Source of the DNA: Catenulispora sp. EB89 | GTDB lineage: Bacteria; Actinomycetota; Actinomycetes; Streptomycetales; Catenulisporaceae | Length of the DNA stretch: 64,000 bases | Direction of reading: 5' to 3' | NCBI RefSeq assembly: GCF_041261445.1 | Contig: NZ_JBGCCU010000002.1 | Span: forward strand, 186,001-250,000 | Shown: piece after piece, positions 8,244-16,058 of the stretch | How positions within the stretch are numbered: the first letter of the stretch is position 1 | Layout: every line of letters begins with the position of its first letter | The notes under the pieces: model-generated | Told to the model about the DNA's origin: nothing | Databases searched by the model: none | Seen by the model: only the letters and a program-made list of their open reading frames with translations | Position numbers and translations under genes: made by a program

Positions 8244-8702
8244 TCATCCAGGTGGACTGGAAGTGCGGAAGTCCCTGTGGCTCACCGGCTTGGAGCCGTT
8301 GTCGCCCTTGCTGCTGTCGTTGCCGTCGTAGTCGCGCTCGGAGGTGCCACTGCCGTCGATACCGCTGCCGTTCGGCGCCTGCGGGTCCTCCAGGACCCGG
8401 CCCGTCAAGGGGGCCGGAGCCGGCTGGAAGGCCGGACGCGGACGCTCTTGTCCCAGCTGACCGACATAGCCGTGCCGCTCCAGCAGGCCTTCGCCCAGGG
8501 CGACGAGCCCCAGGAAGCCGGCCGCACCGGCCAGGCCGGTACCGGAGACGGACTCCACCTGCCAGACGGCGGCGGCCGAGCCGAAGCACTCCTGCCCCGA
8601 CACCAGGCGGCAAGCGGCGGCGAACTCCTCGAACGCGCGGTAAACCGGCGCAGGGGTCATCGCCTGCACGTCGTCGACAACAACGTCGGTCATGTACCTC
8701 AT
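8244..8702 (-). CDS. Hypothetical protein upstream of whiB7
   Basis: A 152-residue protein of no recognised family. Residues 1-40 form an acidic helical start (MRYMTDVVVDDVQAM), then a Cys pair in ACRLVSGQECFGSA, and a hydrophobic Gly/Ala/Leu stretch (residues about 56-76) that could be one membrane helix or a packed core. The last 60 residues are Pro/Gly/Ser/Asp-rich and probably disordered. The ATG at 8702 has AAGGAGG 9 bases upstream. Third-position GC supports this frame over the two overlapping ones. It is co-directional with whiB7, and its start overlaps the end of a 43-codon frame (8699-8830) as ATGA, suggesting coupled translation. Confidence 0.6.
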   Translation of the reverse strand: MRYMTDVVVDDVQAMTPAPVYRAFEEFAAACRLVSGQECFGSAAAVWQVESVSGTGLAGAAGFLGLVALGEGLLERHGYVGQLGQERPRPAFQPAPAPLTGRVLEDPQAPNGSGIDGSGTSERDYDGNDSSKGDNGSKPVSHRDFRTSSPPG

Positions 8703-8830
8703 CGAAATTCGCCTCCTTCACTTCGCTTGGTGTGGACGGAGCCGCTGGCAGTCGGCACCACACGTCTTACAGATGGGATGTTCAGTTGAGCCGCACACAG
8801 TGCTGCGCCCGGGCGATCTCTCGCCCGCAT
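8699..8830 (-). CDS. Possible leaderless upstream reading frame, 43 codons
   Basis: The frame starts MRARDRPGAALCAAQLNIPS and ends with the stop overlapping the next gene's ATG (ATGA). Its ATG lies 5 bases after a TTAACC -10 element, so the message would begin at or next to the A of the start codon and be leaderless. Codons 2-7 form a hairpin, CGGGCGA-GAGA-TCGCCCG (8810-8827). Third positions are not strongly GC-rich, so it looks more like a regulatory leader peptide than an ordinary gene. Inference only. Confidence 0.4.
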   Translation of the reverse strand: MRARDRPGAALCAAQLNIPSVRRVVPTASGSVHTKRSEGGEFR

Positions 8831-8835
8831 CGGAA

Positions 8836-8874
8836 GGTTAAGTGATCCCCGTACAGGGCCGCAAACTATTTTTG
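8836..8874 (-). promoter_or_regulatory. WhiB7-type promoter candidate
   Basis: On the minus strand: an AT run CAAAAATAG, then TTGCGG (-35, 8859-8864), a 17-base spacer, and TTAACC (-10, 8836-8841). An AT-rich patch just upstream of the -35 box is the known hallmark of WhiB7-controlled promoters. The bases from here to 9103, on the other side, contain no gene and no clear plus-strand promoter. Confidence 0.5.
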
Positions 8875-9103
8875 ACCTGCGGTTACGCCCTTGAGCCAGA
8901 ACTTTCGGCTCCGATGGCCCCCACCATGGTCGACACAGTTGCCCCCAACCTCGACGCTGACCATGCTGTCAGAGCCGCACGGGCCTGTCACCCCTTTCAC
9001 GCCAACTTTCTGGAAAACTTCGGAGGAAGATGGGCGAGTATGGGGCGAGGATGAGTGGCGACGGGGCGCACCACCGTTAAAGGGCGAGGGATACAGGGGC
9101 GGG

Positions 9104-10372
9104 ATGGACAGGAACCACGGTGCCGTCGGCGACCCGGAGGACGATGACGTCTTCGGCCCGGTCGAGGACGGCGAAGAAGTCTTCGAGTGGATCGACGACG
9201 AGAACGGCCCGGACGCGTCCGACGAGTCCGGGGCCAAGCAGCCGAGCCTGACGTTCCGGGAGCGCGTGGCCGCCGTCCGCGCGGGCGGCCGCCGGCTGCG
9301 CCGCTCGCGCCGCGAGATCGCGGCCACCGCCGCGGCGGTGGTCCTGGCTTGCGGCATCGGCGGCGCCTGCACCGCCTGGTTCGACAACGTCGCCGGCGCG
9401 GCCGACCGCGCCGAGGTGGTCTCGCTGGCCGTCGACTCCGTGGTGAACGGCGACCCCGCGGCCGCCTCCTACAACTCCCAGGACTCCTCCGCGGTCGGCC
9501 AGTACGTCGTCGAGATCGCCAACAACGGCCCGGACGCGGTGACCCTGGACTCCGTGGGCGTCGACGCCGGAACCCTGATGACCAGCACCGCCTGGAAGCC
9601 GGTCGGCGGCTCGCCCCGGATCCCCGGCGGCGGCACCGCCAGGGTCGCGCTCACCGCCAAGCTGTTCTGCCCGATGGTGCTCATGGCCCAGCAGACCGGG
9701 ATGTTCGGCGACACCGCCGGCACCGGGGGCGGGCCCTCGCTGGCGTTCCCGGCGCTGCACGTCGCGGTCCGCGACGGCGACGGCGACCTGCGCTCCCTGA
9801 CCCTGCCGACCCGGGTCGCCACGTCCGCCCCGCCGTCCGCGAACAGCGGGCTGATGACGTTCACCAGGCCCGGCAGCACGGCCGGCCCGCAGATCGTCTC
9901 CGCCGACGCCGGGGCCTGCAGCCAGTTCACGGCCGACCGCGCCCAGCGCCTGGCCCTCGGCGGCACCGCGCGGTTCACGACCGACGTCGCCTTCACCTAC
10001 GTCAAGGTCCATTCCCCCACATCCGACGGGGTGTTCGTGCTCGACTTCACGGTGAAGAACACCAGCAACCACGCCGTGACCCTGACCAAGCGCGCCGACG
10101 TGTCCTTCCTGGACGACAACCAGCTGCGCACCGACTGGCTCCCCTCGCCCCTCAAGCTCGCCGCCGGCGCGAGCGCGCCGGCCCAGCTGACGATCGACAT
10201 CCACAACTGCACCAGCGTCCTGGCCGGCGTCTCGGTGCTCGGCGAGACCATGCTCGAAGTGGACGACCTGAACGGCAGCCCGCCGCAGCCGGTGTTCATA
10301 GACCAGGCGCTGTCCGGCTCGCTGCGGCTGGCCGCGGACATCGTCCAGCAGGAGAAGGCGGCGTGCCCATGA
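9104..10372 (+). CDS. Membrane-anchored exported protein A (paralogue of B)
   Basis: A 422-residue protein with an acidic cytoplasmic N-terminus (about residues 1-50, EVFEWIDDENG), an Arg-rich stop (RRLRRSRREIAAT) and one membrane helix (AAAVVLACGIGGACTAWF, about 72-90). The rest is outside the cell and looks beta-rich, with repeated VxI/NNGPDAV-type strands. Four outer cysteines occur at AKLFCPM, GACSQF, IHNCTS and the end KAACP. The gene just downstream has the same layout and the same four-cysteine pattern. The ATG at 9104 is preceded by AGGGGCGGG. No family is recognised; a cell-surface or envelope role is inferred. It overlaps protein B by ATGA. Confidence 0.7.
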   Translation: MDRNHGAVGDPEDDDVFGPVEDGEEVFEWIDDENGPDASDESGAKQPSLTFRERVAAVRAGGRRLRRSRREIAATAAAVVLACGIGGACTAWFDNVAGAADRAEVVSLAVDSVVNGDPAAASYNSQDSSAVGQYVVEIANNGPDAVTLDSVGVDAGTLMTSTAWKPVGGSPRIPGGGTARVALTAKLFCPMVLMAQQTGMFGDTAGTGGGPSLAFPALHVAVRDGDGDLRSLTLPTRVATSAPPSANSGLMTFTRPGSTAGPQIVSADAGACSQFTADRAQRLALGGTARFTTDVAFTYVKVHSPTSDGVFVLDFTVKNTSNHAVTLTKRADVSFLDDNQLRTDWLPSPLKLAAGASAPAQLTIDIHNCTSVLAGVSVLGETMLEVDDLNGSPPQPVFIDQALSGSLRLAADIVQQEKAACP

Positions 10373-11586
10373 CCGATCTGATCGAGTCCGAGGACGAACT
10401 CCTCGACCCGCCGGCCGGCCCGGCCGTCGCGGCACCCCCGCACCGCCTGGCCTCCGCCCTGCACCGGCTGCGCGAGCGCACCCCGCTGGGCGCCGGGGAA
10501 GAGATCGACCCGGACCGCCGGCGCCGTCTGGGCCTGGCCGCCCTGCTCGCGGTCGCGATAGCGGCCGGCGCCGGCGCGACCGGCGTGGCGGTGCACAGCC
10601 GCGACCTCGACCACGCCCAGACCCGCACCCAGGACCGGGTCCTGCTGCACCTGCTGGGCGGCGGCGCCAGCATGAACTTCGGCGGGGACATCTCCCAGGA
10701 CATCGGCGCGCCCGGCACCTTCCAGACCCCGCTGTCCGCCGACTTCACCGTCGCGGTGCGCAACGACGGCGCGAAGCCGTTGCAGGTCACCGCCGTCGGG
10801 ATCGCGGTACCCGGGGTCGACGTGGTCGCCGCCGCGCCGGCCACGACCCTCGCCCCCGGCGACTCGGAGTCCCTGACCAGCCGCGTCGCCGTGCACTGCA
10901 CCGCCGCGGACCTGCCGCGGTACCCCTCGGGCGTGACGCTGACCGTGCGCACCCCGGCTGCGGACGGCAAGGCCGCCGGCGCCCCGACCTCCCTGCCGCT
11001 GGCCTTCGACGCCGGGCACCCCAGCGCCCTCCCGCTGGCGTCGAACGGCGTCTTCACCGAGGTGGACGGCTTCAGCACCACCTCGACCAGCAGTTTCTAC
11101 CAGCTCTGCGGCGACGTGCTGACCATGATCCCGCCCCGGGTGAGCGCCACGGCGAGCCCCGGCGACGCGAGCCAGCGCAACCCCGTGGTGGGCTACACCC
11201 TGCACATCGACAACAGCCCCGACGCCGCGCAGATGGCGGTGGTGCTGGCGAAGCCGCCGGCCGTCCCCGGCGTGAGCGCGCAGACCGACCTGGCCGGTCC
11301 GGAGCAGATCGGGAGCCAGGGCCTGGACGTGAACGTCACGGACCGGATCACCGACTGCGACGCGTTCGGCACCTACCTGGCCGTCCGGGGCGGCGCCACG
11401 CAGGCCCCGGAGGCGCTGAACGCGGCCACGCCGATCGGGCTGCAGCCGGTCGACCCGCGGTTCCAGACCACCCCGACGCCGCTTTCCATCACGGCCCAGG
11501 CGGTCTTCGACGGGGTCACGCCGGGCACCGCCGACCTGCAGTCCACGCTGCTGACTCAGCTGGCGGCGGTCTGCCCCATGCTGTGA
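10369..11586 (+). CDS. Membrane-anchored exported protein B (paralogue of A)
   Basis: A 405-residue protein translationally coupled to protein A (ATGA at 10369-10372). The N-terminal 60 residues are cytoplasmic, with DPDRRRRLGLAALLAVAIAA starting the single membrane helix (about 63-82). The outer part is beta-strand-like (FTVAVRNDGAKPLQVTAVGI). The cysteines are at VAVHCT, YQLCGD, ITDCDA and the end AAVCPML, matching protein A in order and position relative to the C-terminus. This suggests two disulfides and an ancient duplication. The function is unknown. Its last 31 bases overlap the 3' end of uvrD2 on the opposite strand. Confidence 0.7.
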   Translation: MTDLIESEDELLDPPAGPAVAAPPHRLASALHRLRERTPLGAGEEIDPDRRRRLGLAALLAVAIAAGAGATGVAVHSRDLDHAQTRTQDRVLLHLLGGGASMNFGGDISQDIGAPGTFQTPLSADFTVAVRNDGAKPLQVTAVGIAVPGVDVVAAAPATTLAPGDSESLTSRVAVHCTAADLPRYPSGVTLTVRTPAADGKAAGAPTSLPLAFDAGHPSALPLASNGVFTEVDGFSTTSTSSFYQLCGDVLTMIPPRVSATASPGDASQRNPVVGYTLHIDNSPDAAQMAVVLAKPPAVPGVSAQTDLAGPEQIGSQGLDVNVTDRITDCDAFGTYLAVRGGATQAPEALNAATPIGLQPVDPRFQTTPTPLSITAQAVFDGVTPGTADLQSTLLTQLAAVCPML

Positions 11587-13817
11587 CCGTGGCTCTCGAT
11601 GAGCCCCAGCACCTCCTCGCCGTAGCGGTCCGCCTTCGCCTTGCCGACTCCGGCGATCCGGGTCAGCGCGGCGGGCGTGGCCGGCCGGGTCTCGCCGATC
11701 GCGGTCAGCGTGGCGTCGGTGAAGATGCAGTAGGCGGGCAGCTTCTGCTGCTTCGCCTGCCCCGAGCGCCATTCCCGCAGCGCCTCGTACAGCTCCGGGC
11801 TCAGGTCGCTGGGGCAGGTCTCGCAGCGGCCGATCTTGCGCTCGGCCGGGTCGATCAGGGACTTGTGACACACCCGGCAGGTGATCGGTTCGACGATCCG
11901 GCGCGAGGGCCGGTCCTCGGCGTCGCTCGAACCGCCGGAGCCGCCGGAACCTCGCCGCCGCGCTGAGCCGCCGCCCCTTATGACGCCGCCCGCCGCGCCC
12001 TCCCGGGTGTCGCGCCCCACGCCGCCGCGCAGGCCGTCCAGGAAGCGCGAGGGACTGCGCGAGGCCCGGCCGCCCGGCGAGCGCGCAAGCGACCAGGACA
12101 GGAACAGCCGCTCCCGGGCCCGGGTGACCCCGACATAGAGCAGCCGCCGCTCCTCCTCGATCTGCTCCGGGGTCTCGGCGTAGGTGATCGGCATCATGCC
12201 CTCGGTCATGCCGACCAGGAAGACCGCGTCCCATTCCAGGCCCTTGGCGGCGTGGAAGGTGGACAGCGTCACGCCCTCGACGGTCGGCGCGTGCTGGGCG
12301 TCGGCGCGCTCGCGCAGCTCGGCGCTGAACCGGTCGAGGCCGGCGTCCGGATGCGTGCGGCCGTACTCCTCAGCCAGGGCCACCAGCGCGGCCAGCGACT
12401 CCCAGCGGTCGCGCAGGCGCCCGGCGCCCTTGGGCGCCAGCGGGGTCCAGCCGTGGCTGGAGAAGATGGCGCGGACCTCGGAGGCCAGGTCGCCGCCCTC
12501 GTCGTCGTCCGGCGCGCCGTCCGGCCCGGACCGCCCCGGCAGCGTGTCGGAGGCGTGGTCGGACCGGGCCTTGGCGGCCCCGCGCAGCCAGACCTGGATC
12601 GCCTCGCGGACCTCGGGGCGCTCGAAGAAGCGCTCGACGCCGCGCAGTATGTAGGGCACGCCGGCGTCGCTGAGCGCCTGCTCGTACTCCTCGGACTGCG
12701 CGTTGATCCGGTAGAGCACGGCGATCTCGGAGAGCCGGACGCCGGCGTCCACCAGCTTCTTGATCTCCCGCGCCACCTCGCGCGCCTCGGTCTCGGCGTC
12801 GGGGTGCTCGGCGAACTTCGGCCGCGGCCCGTCGGCCCGCTGCGCGATCAGCTGGACCCGGGCCTTGGCGGCCCGGCCCTCGGCCCGGTCCAGCAGGGCG
12901 TTGGCCAGCGCGACGACCTGCGGCGTGGAGCGGTAGTCGCGGACCAGCTTGACCATGGTCGGGTCGTCGAAGCGGTCGGCGAAGTCCAGCAGGTAGCGCG
13001 GGTCGGCGCCGGTGAAGGAGTAGATGGTCTGGCTGGCGTCGCCGACCACGCACACGTCGGCCCGGTCCCCCAGCCAGCAGTCCAGCAGGCGCTGTTGCAG
13101 GGGGTTGACGTCCTGGTACTCGTCGACGGTGAAGAAGCGGTACTGGTTCCGCACGGTCGCGGCGATGTCCGGGCGCTCCTCCATGATCCCGATGGTGAGC
13201 AGGAGCACGTCCTCGAAGTCGATGGCGTTGCGGTCCCGCTTGGCGCTCTCGTACTCGGCGTAGACCTTGGCCACCTCGGCGGCGTCGCGCGGCGGCGTCC
13301 GCAGCGCCTTGGCCGCGGCCGCGGCATAGTCGTCGGCCACCACCTGCGTCGACTTGGCCCACTCGATCTCCCCGGCCAGGTCCCGCAGCTCGGCACGCTC
13401 GGCGTTCAGCCGCAGCCGCCGCACCGCCTCGGAGACCAGCGGGATCTTGGAGTCGATCAGCTGCGGATTCGGCCCCCCGACGGCCTTGGGCCAGAAGTAC
13501 TGGAGCTGCCGCAGCGCCGCGGCGTGGAACGTCCGCGCCTGCACGCCCCCGGCGCCCAGCTGCCGCAGCCGCCCCCGCATCTCCCCGGCGGCCCGCTGCG
13601 TGAAGGTGACCGCCAGCACCTGGCTCGGGATGTACTCCCCGGTCGCCACGCCATAGGCGATGCGGTACGTGATGGCCCGCGTCTTGCCGGTCCCGGCCCC
13701 GGCCAGCACGCACACCGGACCGTGCAGCGCCTCGACCACGGCACGCTGCTCCGGATCGAGCGCGTCGAGCAGCGCGGCGACGGGAACCGGTCCGGAGCCG
13801 GATTGAGTCTGCGGCAT
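11556..13817 (-). CDS. uvrD2: ATP-dependent DNA helicase UvrD2
   Basis: A superfamily 1A 3'-5' helicase involved in DNA repair and essential in mycobacteria. It is 753 residues. Walker A is VLAGAGTGKTRAI (about 37-49), motif Ia LAVTFTQRAAGEMRGR, motif II FFTVDEYQDVNPLQQRLL, motif III VVGDASQTIYSFTGADP, and motif VI YVGVTRARERLFLSW. The C-terminus has a CxxC pair set (CRVCHKSL, RCETC) and an HRDC domain (RIAGVGKAKADRYGEEVL), the mark of UvrD2. The ATG at 13817 is chosen by family start. It is divergent from mrx1 and convergent with protein B, overlapping it by 31 bases. Confidence 0.95.
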   Translation of the reverse strand: MPQTQSGSGPVPVAALLDALDPEQRAVVEALHGPVCVLAGAGTGKTRAITYRIAYGVATGEYIPSQVLAVTFTQRAAGEMRGRLRQLGAGGVQARTFHAAALRQLQYFWPKAVGGPNPQLIDSKIPLVSEAVRRLRLNAERAELRDLAGEIEWAKSTQVVADDYAAAAAKALRTPPRDAAEVAKVYAEYESAKRDRNAIDFEDVLLLTIGIMEERPDIAATVRNQYRFFTVDEYQDVNPLQQRLLDCWLGDRADVCVVGDASQTIYSFTGADPRYLLDFADRFDDPTMVKLVRDYRSTPQVVALANALLDRAEGRAAKARVQLIAQRADGPRPKFAEHPDAETEAREVAREIKKLVDAGVRLSEIAVLYRINAQSEEYEQALSDAGVPYILRGVERFFERPEVREAIQVWLRGAAKARSDHASDTLPGRSGPDGAPDDDEGGDLASEVRAIFSSHGWTPLAPKGAGRLRDRWESLAALVALAEEYGRTHPDAGLDRFSAELRERADAQHAPTVEGVTLSTFHAAKGLEWDAVFLVGMTEGMMPITYAETPEQIEEERRLLYVGVTRARERLFLSWSLARSPGGRASRSPSRFLDGLRGGVGRDTREGAAGGVIRGGGSARRRGSGGSGGSSDAEDRPSRRIVEPITCRVCHKSLIDPAERKIGRCETCPSDLSPELYEALREWRSGQAKQQKLPAYCIFTDATLTAIGETRPATPAALTRIAGVGKAKADRYGEEVLGLIESHGHSMGQTAAS

Positions 13818-13931
13818 CCGTCCATGTTCGCATCCATCACCGACACCCAGAACGCGACCATGCGGAAGAATCAGCCCCCCGCGCTGGTTGCACCCCCTGG
13901 ATGTTCCCGACAGCCGATGAGGAAGTGGAAG

Positions 13932-14186
13932 ATGAACGACCAGATCACGATGTACTCGACGACCTGGTGCGGTTACTGCCGCCGGCTGAAGAGCCAGCTC
14001 GAGCGCGAGGGCATCGGATACACCGAGGTCGACATCGAGCAGGTCCCGGACGCCGCGGACTACGTGATGAGCGTCAACGGCGGCAACCAGACCGTCCCGA
14101 CCGTCGTGGTCGTGGCGCCGGGCGGGGAGAAGGTCGCGATGACGAATCCTTCGCTGGCCCAGGTGAAGGCGGCTGCCGGGCTCTGA
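13932..14186 (+). CDS. mrx1: Mycoredoxin (glutaredoxin-like)
   Basis: An 84-residue thioredoxin-fold reductase that uses mycothiol to reduce mixed disulfides. The active site is TTWCGYCRRLKSQL with cysteines 13 and 16; CGYC is the mycoredoxin form. The cis-Pro is in QTVPTVVVV. It lies beside uvrD2 and near whiB7, as in M. tuberculosis. The ATG at 13932 has a purine-rich AGGAAGTGGAAG upstream; an in-frame ATG at 13917 would add five residues. Confidence 0.93.
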   Translation: MNDQITMYSTTWCGYCRRLKSQLEREGIGYTEVDIEQVPDAADYVMSVNGGNQTVPTVVVVAPGGEKVAMTNPSLAQVKAAAGL

Positions 14187-14216
14187 GCCGGCGCGCGGTT
14201 CCACCACCGCGACGAG

Positions 14217-14239
14217 CCTCCGGTCCCCGGGACCGGAGG
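14217..14239 (+). terminator. Terminator after mrx1
   Basis: A near-complete palindrome, CCTCCGGTCCC-C-GGGACCGGAGG, followed by TTTGT, 30 bases after the mrx1 stop. An almost identical hairpin recurs at 14355-14380. Confidence 0.75.
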
Positions 14240-14285
14240 TTTGTCGCGTCCGTGCCGCTGGCGCGGGCAAGACGCTGGCCTCGCT

Positions 14286-14315
14286 GACGCTGCCGACCTT
14301 GACGCTGCCGACCTT
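14286..14315 (+). repeat. 15-base tandem repeat, two copies
   Basis: GACGCTGCCGACCTT occurs twice head to tail, between the two similar hairpins. No gene is supported here. Confidence 0.8.
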
Positions 14316-14354
14316 GGCGGCGCCGCCGGCCGGCAACGAGCTGCGGCGCGACGA

Positions 14355-14380
14355 GCCTCCGGTCCCGCCGGACCGGAGGC
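14355..14380. terminator. Second copy of the mrx1 terminator hairpin
   Basis: GCCTCCGGTCC and its complement around a 4-base loop, embedded in GCGCGACGAGCCTCC, which also precedes the first hairpin (CCGCGACGAGCCTCC). It lies 138 bases after the first and before the tiny minus-strand frame at 14419-14478, for which it could act as terminator. Confidence 0.65.
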
Positions 14381-14418
14381 TTCGGCGTGCCCGATCACGC
14401 TCGCGTCTGTCCGGTTCG

Positions 14419-14478
14419 CTACCGCTGGCCGTTGCGGAAGAGGCGTATCAGGCGGCGGATGATGAAAACGATGAACAT
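14419..14478 (-). CDS. Tiny membrane-active peptide candidate, 19 residues
   Basis: The whole peptide is MFIVFIIRRLIRLFRNGQR: a hydrophobic front and a cationic amphipathic back. GGGAGG ends 5 bases before the ATG, an ideal ribosome site. Upstream lies a candidate promoter: TTGACG falls inside an inverted repeat at 14565-14582, with GGTAAC about 18 bases on. A hairpin follows at 14355-14380. The composition resembles small toxic or membrane-regulatory peptides, but no family is recognised and the frame is short enough to arise by chance. Confidence 0.35.
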   Translation of the reverse strand: MFIVFIIRRLIRLFRNGQR

Positions 14479-14564
14479 GATGGCCTCCCAGGCCTTCCAA
14501 AGATGCGCTGACGTCCCCGTTCTCGGGTTCGTCTGCGAAGTTACCGAGCGTCGCCGCGAGCAGC

Positions 14565-14582
14565 GTCAACCCACGGGTTGAC
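14565..14582. promoter_or_regulatory. Inverted repeat, possible operator
   Basis: GTCAACCC-AC-GGGTTGAC, 8-base arms with a 2-base centre. The left arm read on the minus strand supplies TTGAC, a -35-like element upstream of the 19-residue frame. On the plus strand it lies 98 bases before the small secreted frame at 14680. Confidence 0.4.
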
Positions 14583-14679
14583 TCCGGGGTGGAACGCGGG
14601 TGGAAGGGTCGACCACCTTCGGGTGGGATATGCGGACTCTGCGTGACGAGCCGGTCACCCCGCGACTACACCTGGAGTC

Positions 14680-14841
14680 ATGACCAAGACAGCAGGCGTC
14701 TTTCTCGCCCTCATCGTCGTGGGCATCGCGGTGACCACGCACACGCATGCGTCAGGGCCGGTGTGTCCGGCGACGACGACGAGTGGGCATGCGGCCTCGA
14801 GCAGCAGCGGAGGCAACAGCAGCGGGAGCAACGGCCGCTAG
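14680..14841 (+). CDS. Small secreted or membrane peptide, 53 residues
   Basis: MTKTAGVFLALIVVGIAVTT forms a signal/anchor helix, then THASGPVCPATTT with a single Cys, then a Ser/Gly/Asn tail (SSGGNSSGSNGR). GGAG is 2 bases before the ATG, so initiation would be inefficient. Third positions are GC-rich. It ends 23 bases before the convergent protease stop. The family is unknown; a lipid-modified Cys is unlikely because the lipobox is not canonical. Confidence 0.4.
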   Translation: MTKTAGVFLALIVVGIAVTTHTHASGPVCPATTTSGHAASSSSGGNSSGSNGR

Positions 14842-14864
14842 CCGCACAGCCTTCAGGCCCCGCC

Positions 14865-15965
14865 TCAGGGCGCCGGCGACCCGTTCGCGATGTTGTAGAG
14901 CTGCTTCGCACTCGCGTCCAGATACGGCCCGGCGAGCCAGTTCCCGCTGTGCGCGTTGTGCGCGCTGCCGACGGACGTGTTGGTCACCAACGACATCTCG
15001 CCCGCAGCCTGCCCCGGCGCCCGGGCGAACCAGCCGCCGCCCGAAGCGCCGCCGGTGAGATCGCAGCCGGCGCGGTACTCCTTCGCCTGCGGCCCGAGTT
15101 CGGTGACGTTCAGCAGTTGCACCGAGTCGGCCGTGCATCCCCACTGCGACATCCCGTTGAAGGGCTGCGCCGCCGGATAGCCGCGGATCGAGATCGGCGG
15201 TGTCTTGCCCTGCGCGGTCGGGGCGTTGAACCACATCGGCACCGGCTTCGCGCCTGCCGACTCCACCGCCGAGTCCAGGGTCTGGCCGTCGCTGTTGCGG
15301 CCGACCTCGATCACCGCGTAGTCGTGCGCCAGGTCGCCGCCGTGCTCGTCGCCGGTCTTGACCCACTCCGGCGAGGTCCAGACGTGGACCGCCGGGAAGG
15401 TGCCGAGCGGGGCGTACGCCGACAGGTCGCTGGGGTCGACGTTCGGGTCGCCGTCGGCGTTGTCGAAGGCCGGGACGAACACCATGTCCAGGTGCCAGGT
15501 CCCGCCCTTGCCGTCGTGGACGCAGTGCCCCGCGGTCCACACCAGGCTGGCGTTCTGGCTCTTGATCACGGTGCCGGAGCACACGTAGTAGTTCCCGGAG
15601 TTGGCGTCGCCCTGCCGGTAGAAGAAGAGCTTGCCGGTCACCGCGCCGCTGGGCGTGGTGTACGGGCCCGGCAGCTGGTGCGCCGTGATCGGCTGCGGCA
15701 GCGGGGCGTTGTCGAACGAGGGCAGCGACTGCTGTCCGGTCAGTCCGCCGTCCTTGCCCTGATGGGCGCCGCCGGCCGCGGACGGCGCGTTCGGGCTGAG
15801 CACCGAGCCGACGAAGTCCTTGCCGAAATCCCCGGTGGCGGACGACTCCCCGATGACCCCCGAGCTGGAGCAGGCGGCGGTCAACGATGCCACGGTCGTC
15901 AGTGCGACCAGCGTCGACAGCACTCGGCTCTTGATCACCCGGCCCCCGCGTGGGCGTATCAGCAT
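14865..15965 (-). CDS. Secreted trypsin-like serine protease lipoprotein
   Basis: A 366-residue S1-fold protease of the V8/glutamyl-endopeptidase type. The N-terminal export signal ends in a lipobox, ASLTAACSSSG, so it is probably anchored to the outer face of the membrane. The catalytic His is in SLVWTAGHCVHD, the Asp in GGDLAHDYAVIEV and the Ser in DLTGGASGGGWFARA. Other Cys pairs (YYVCSG/AGHC) fit family disulfides. The ATG at 15965 has GGGAGG 8 bases upstream. It lies between the mrx1 region and nudC and is monocistronic. The target is unknown. Confidence 0.9.
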   Translation of the reverse strand: MLIRPRGGRVIKSRVLSTLVALTTVASLTAACSSSGVIGESSATGDFGKDFVGSVLSPNAPSAAGGAHQGKDGGLTGQQSLPSFDNAPLPQPITAHQLPGPYTTPSGAVTGKLFFYRQGDANSGNYYVCSGTVIKSQNASLVWTAGHCVHDGKGGTWHLDMVFVPAFDNADGDPNVDPSDLSAYAPLGTFPAVHVWTSPEWVKTGDEHGGDLAHDYAVIEVGRNSDGQTLDSAVESAGAKPVPMWFNAPTAQGKTPPISIRGYPAAQPFNGMSQWGCTADSVQLLNVTELGPQAKEYRAGCDLTGGASGGGWFARAPGQAAGEMSLVTNTSVGSAHNAHSGNWLAGPYLDASAKQLYNIANGSPAP

Positions 15966-16058
15966 GGCGTCGCCTCCCCTCCCTTCAACGCCGACGACAC
16001 TACCAATGGTTCTCTAAAAGAAGCCTGAGTCGCCGGCGAATCCGATGAGGGTGGAAGC

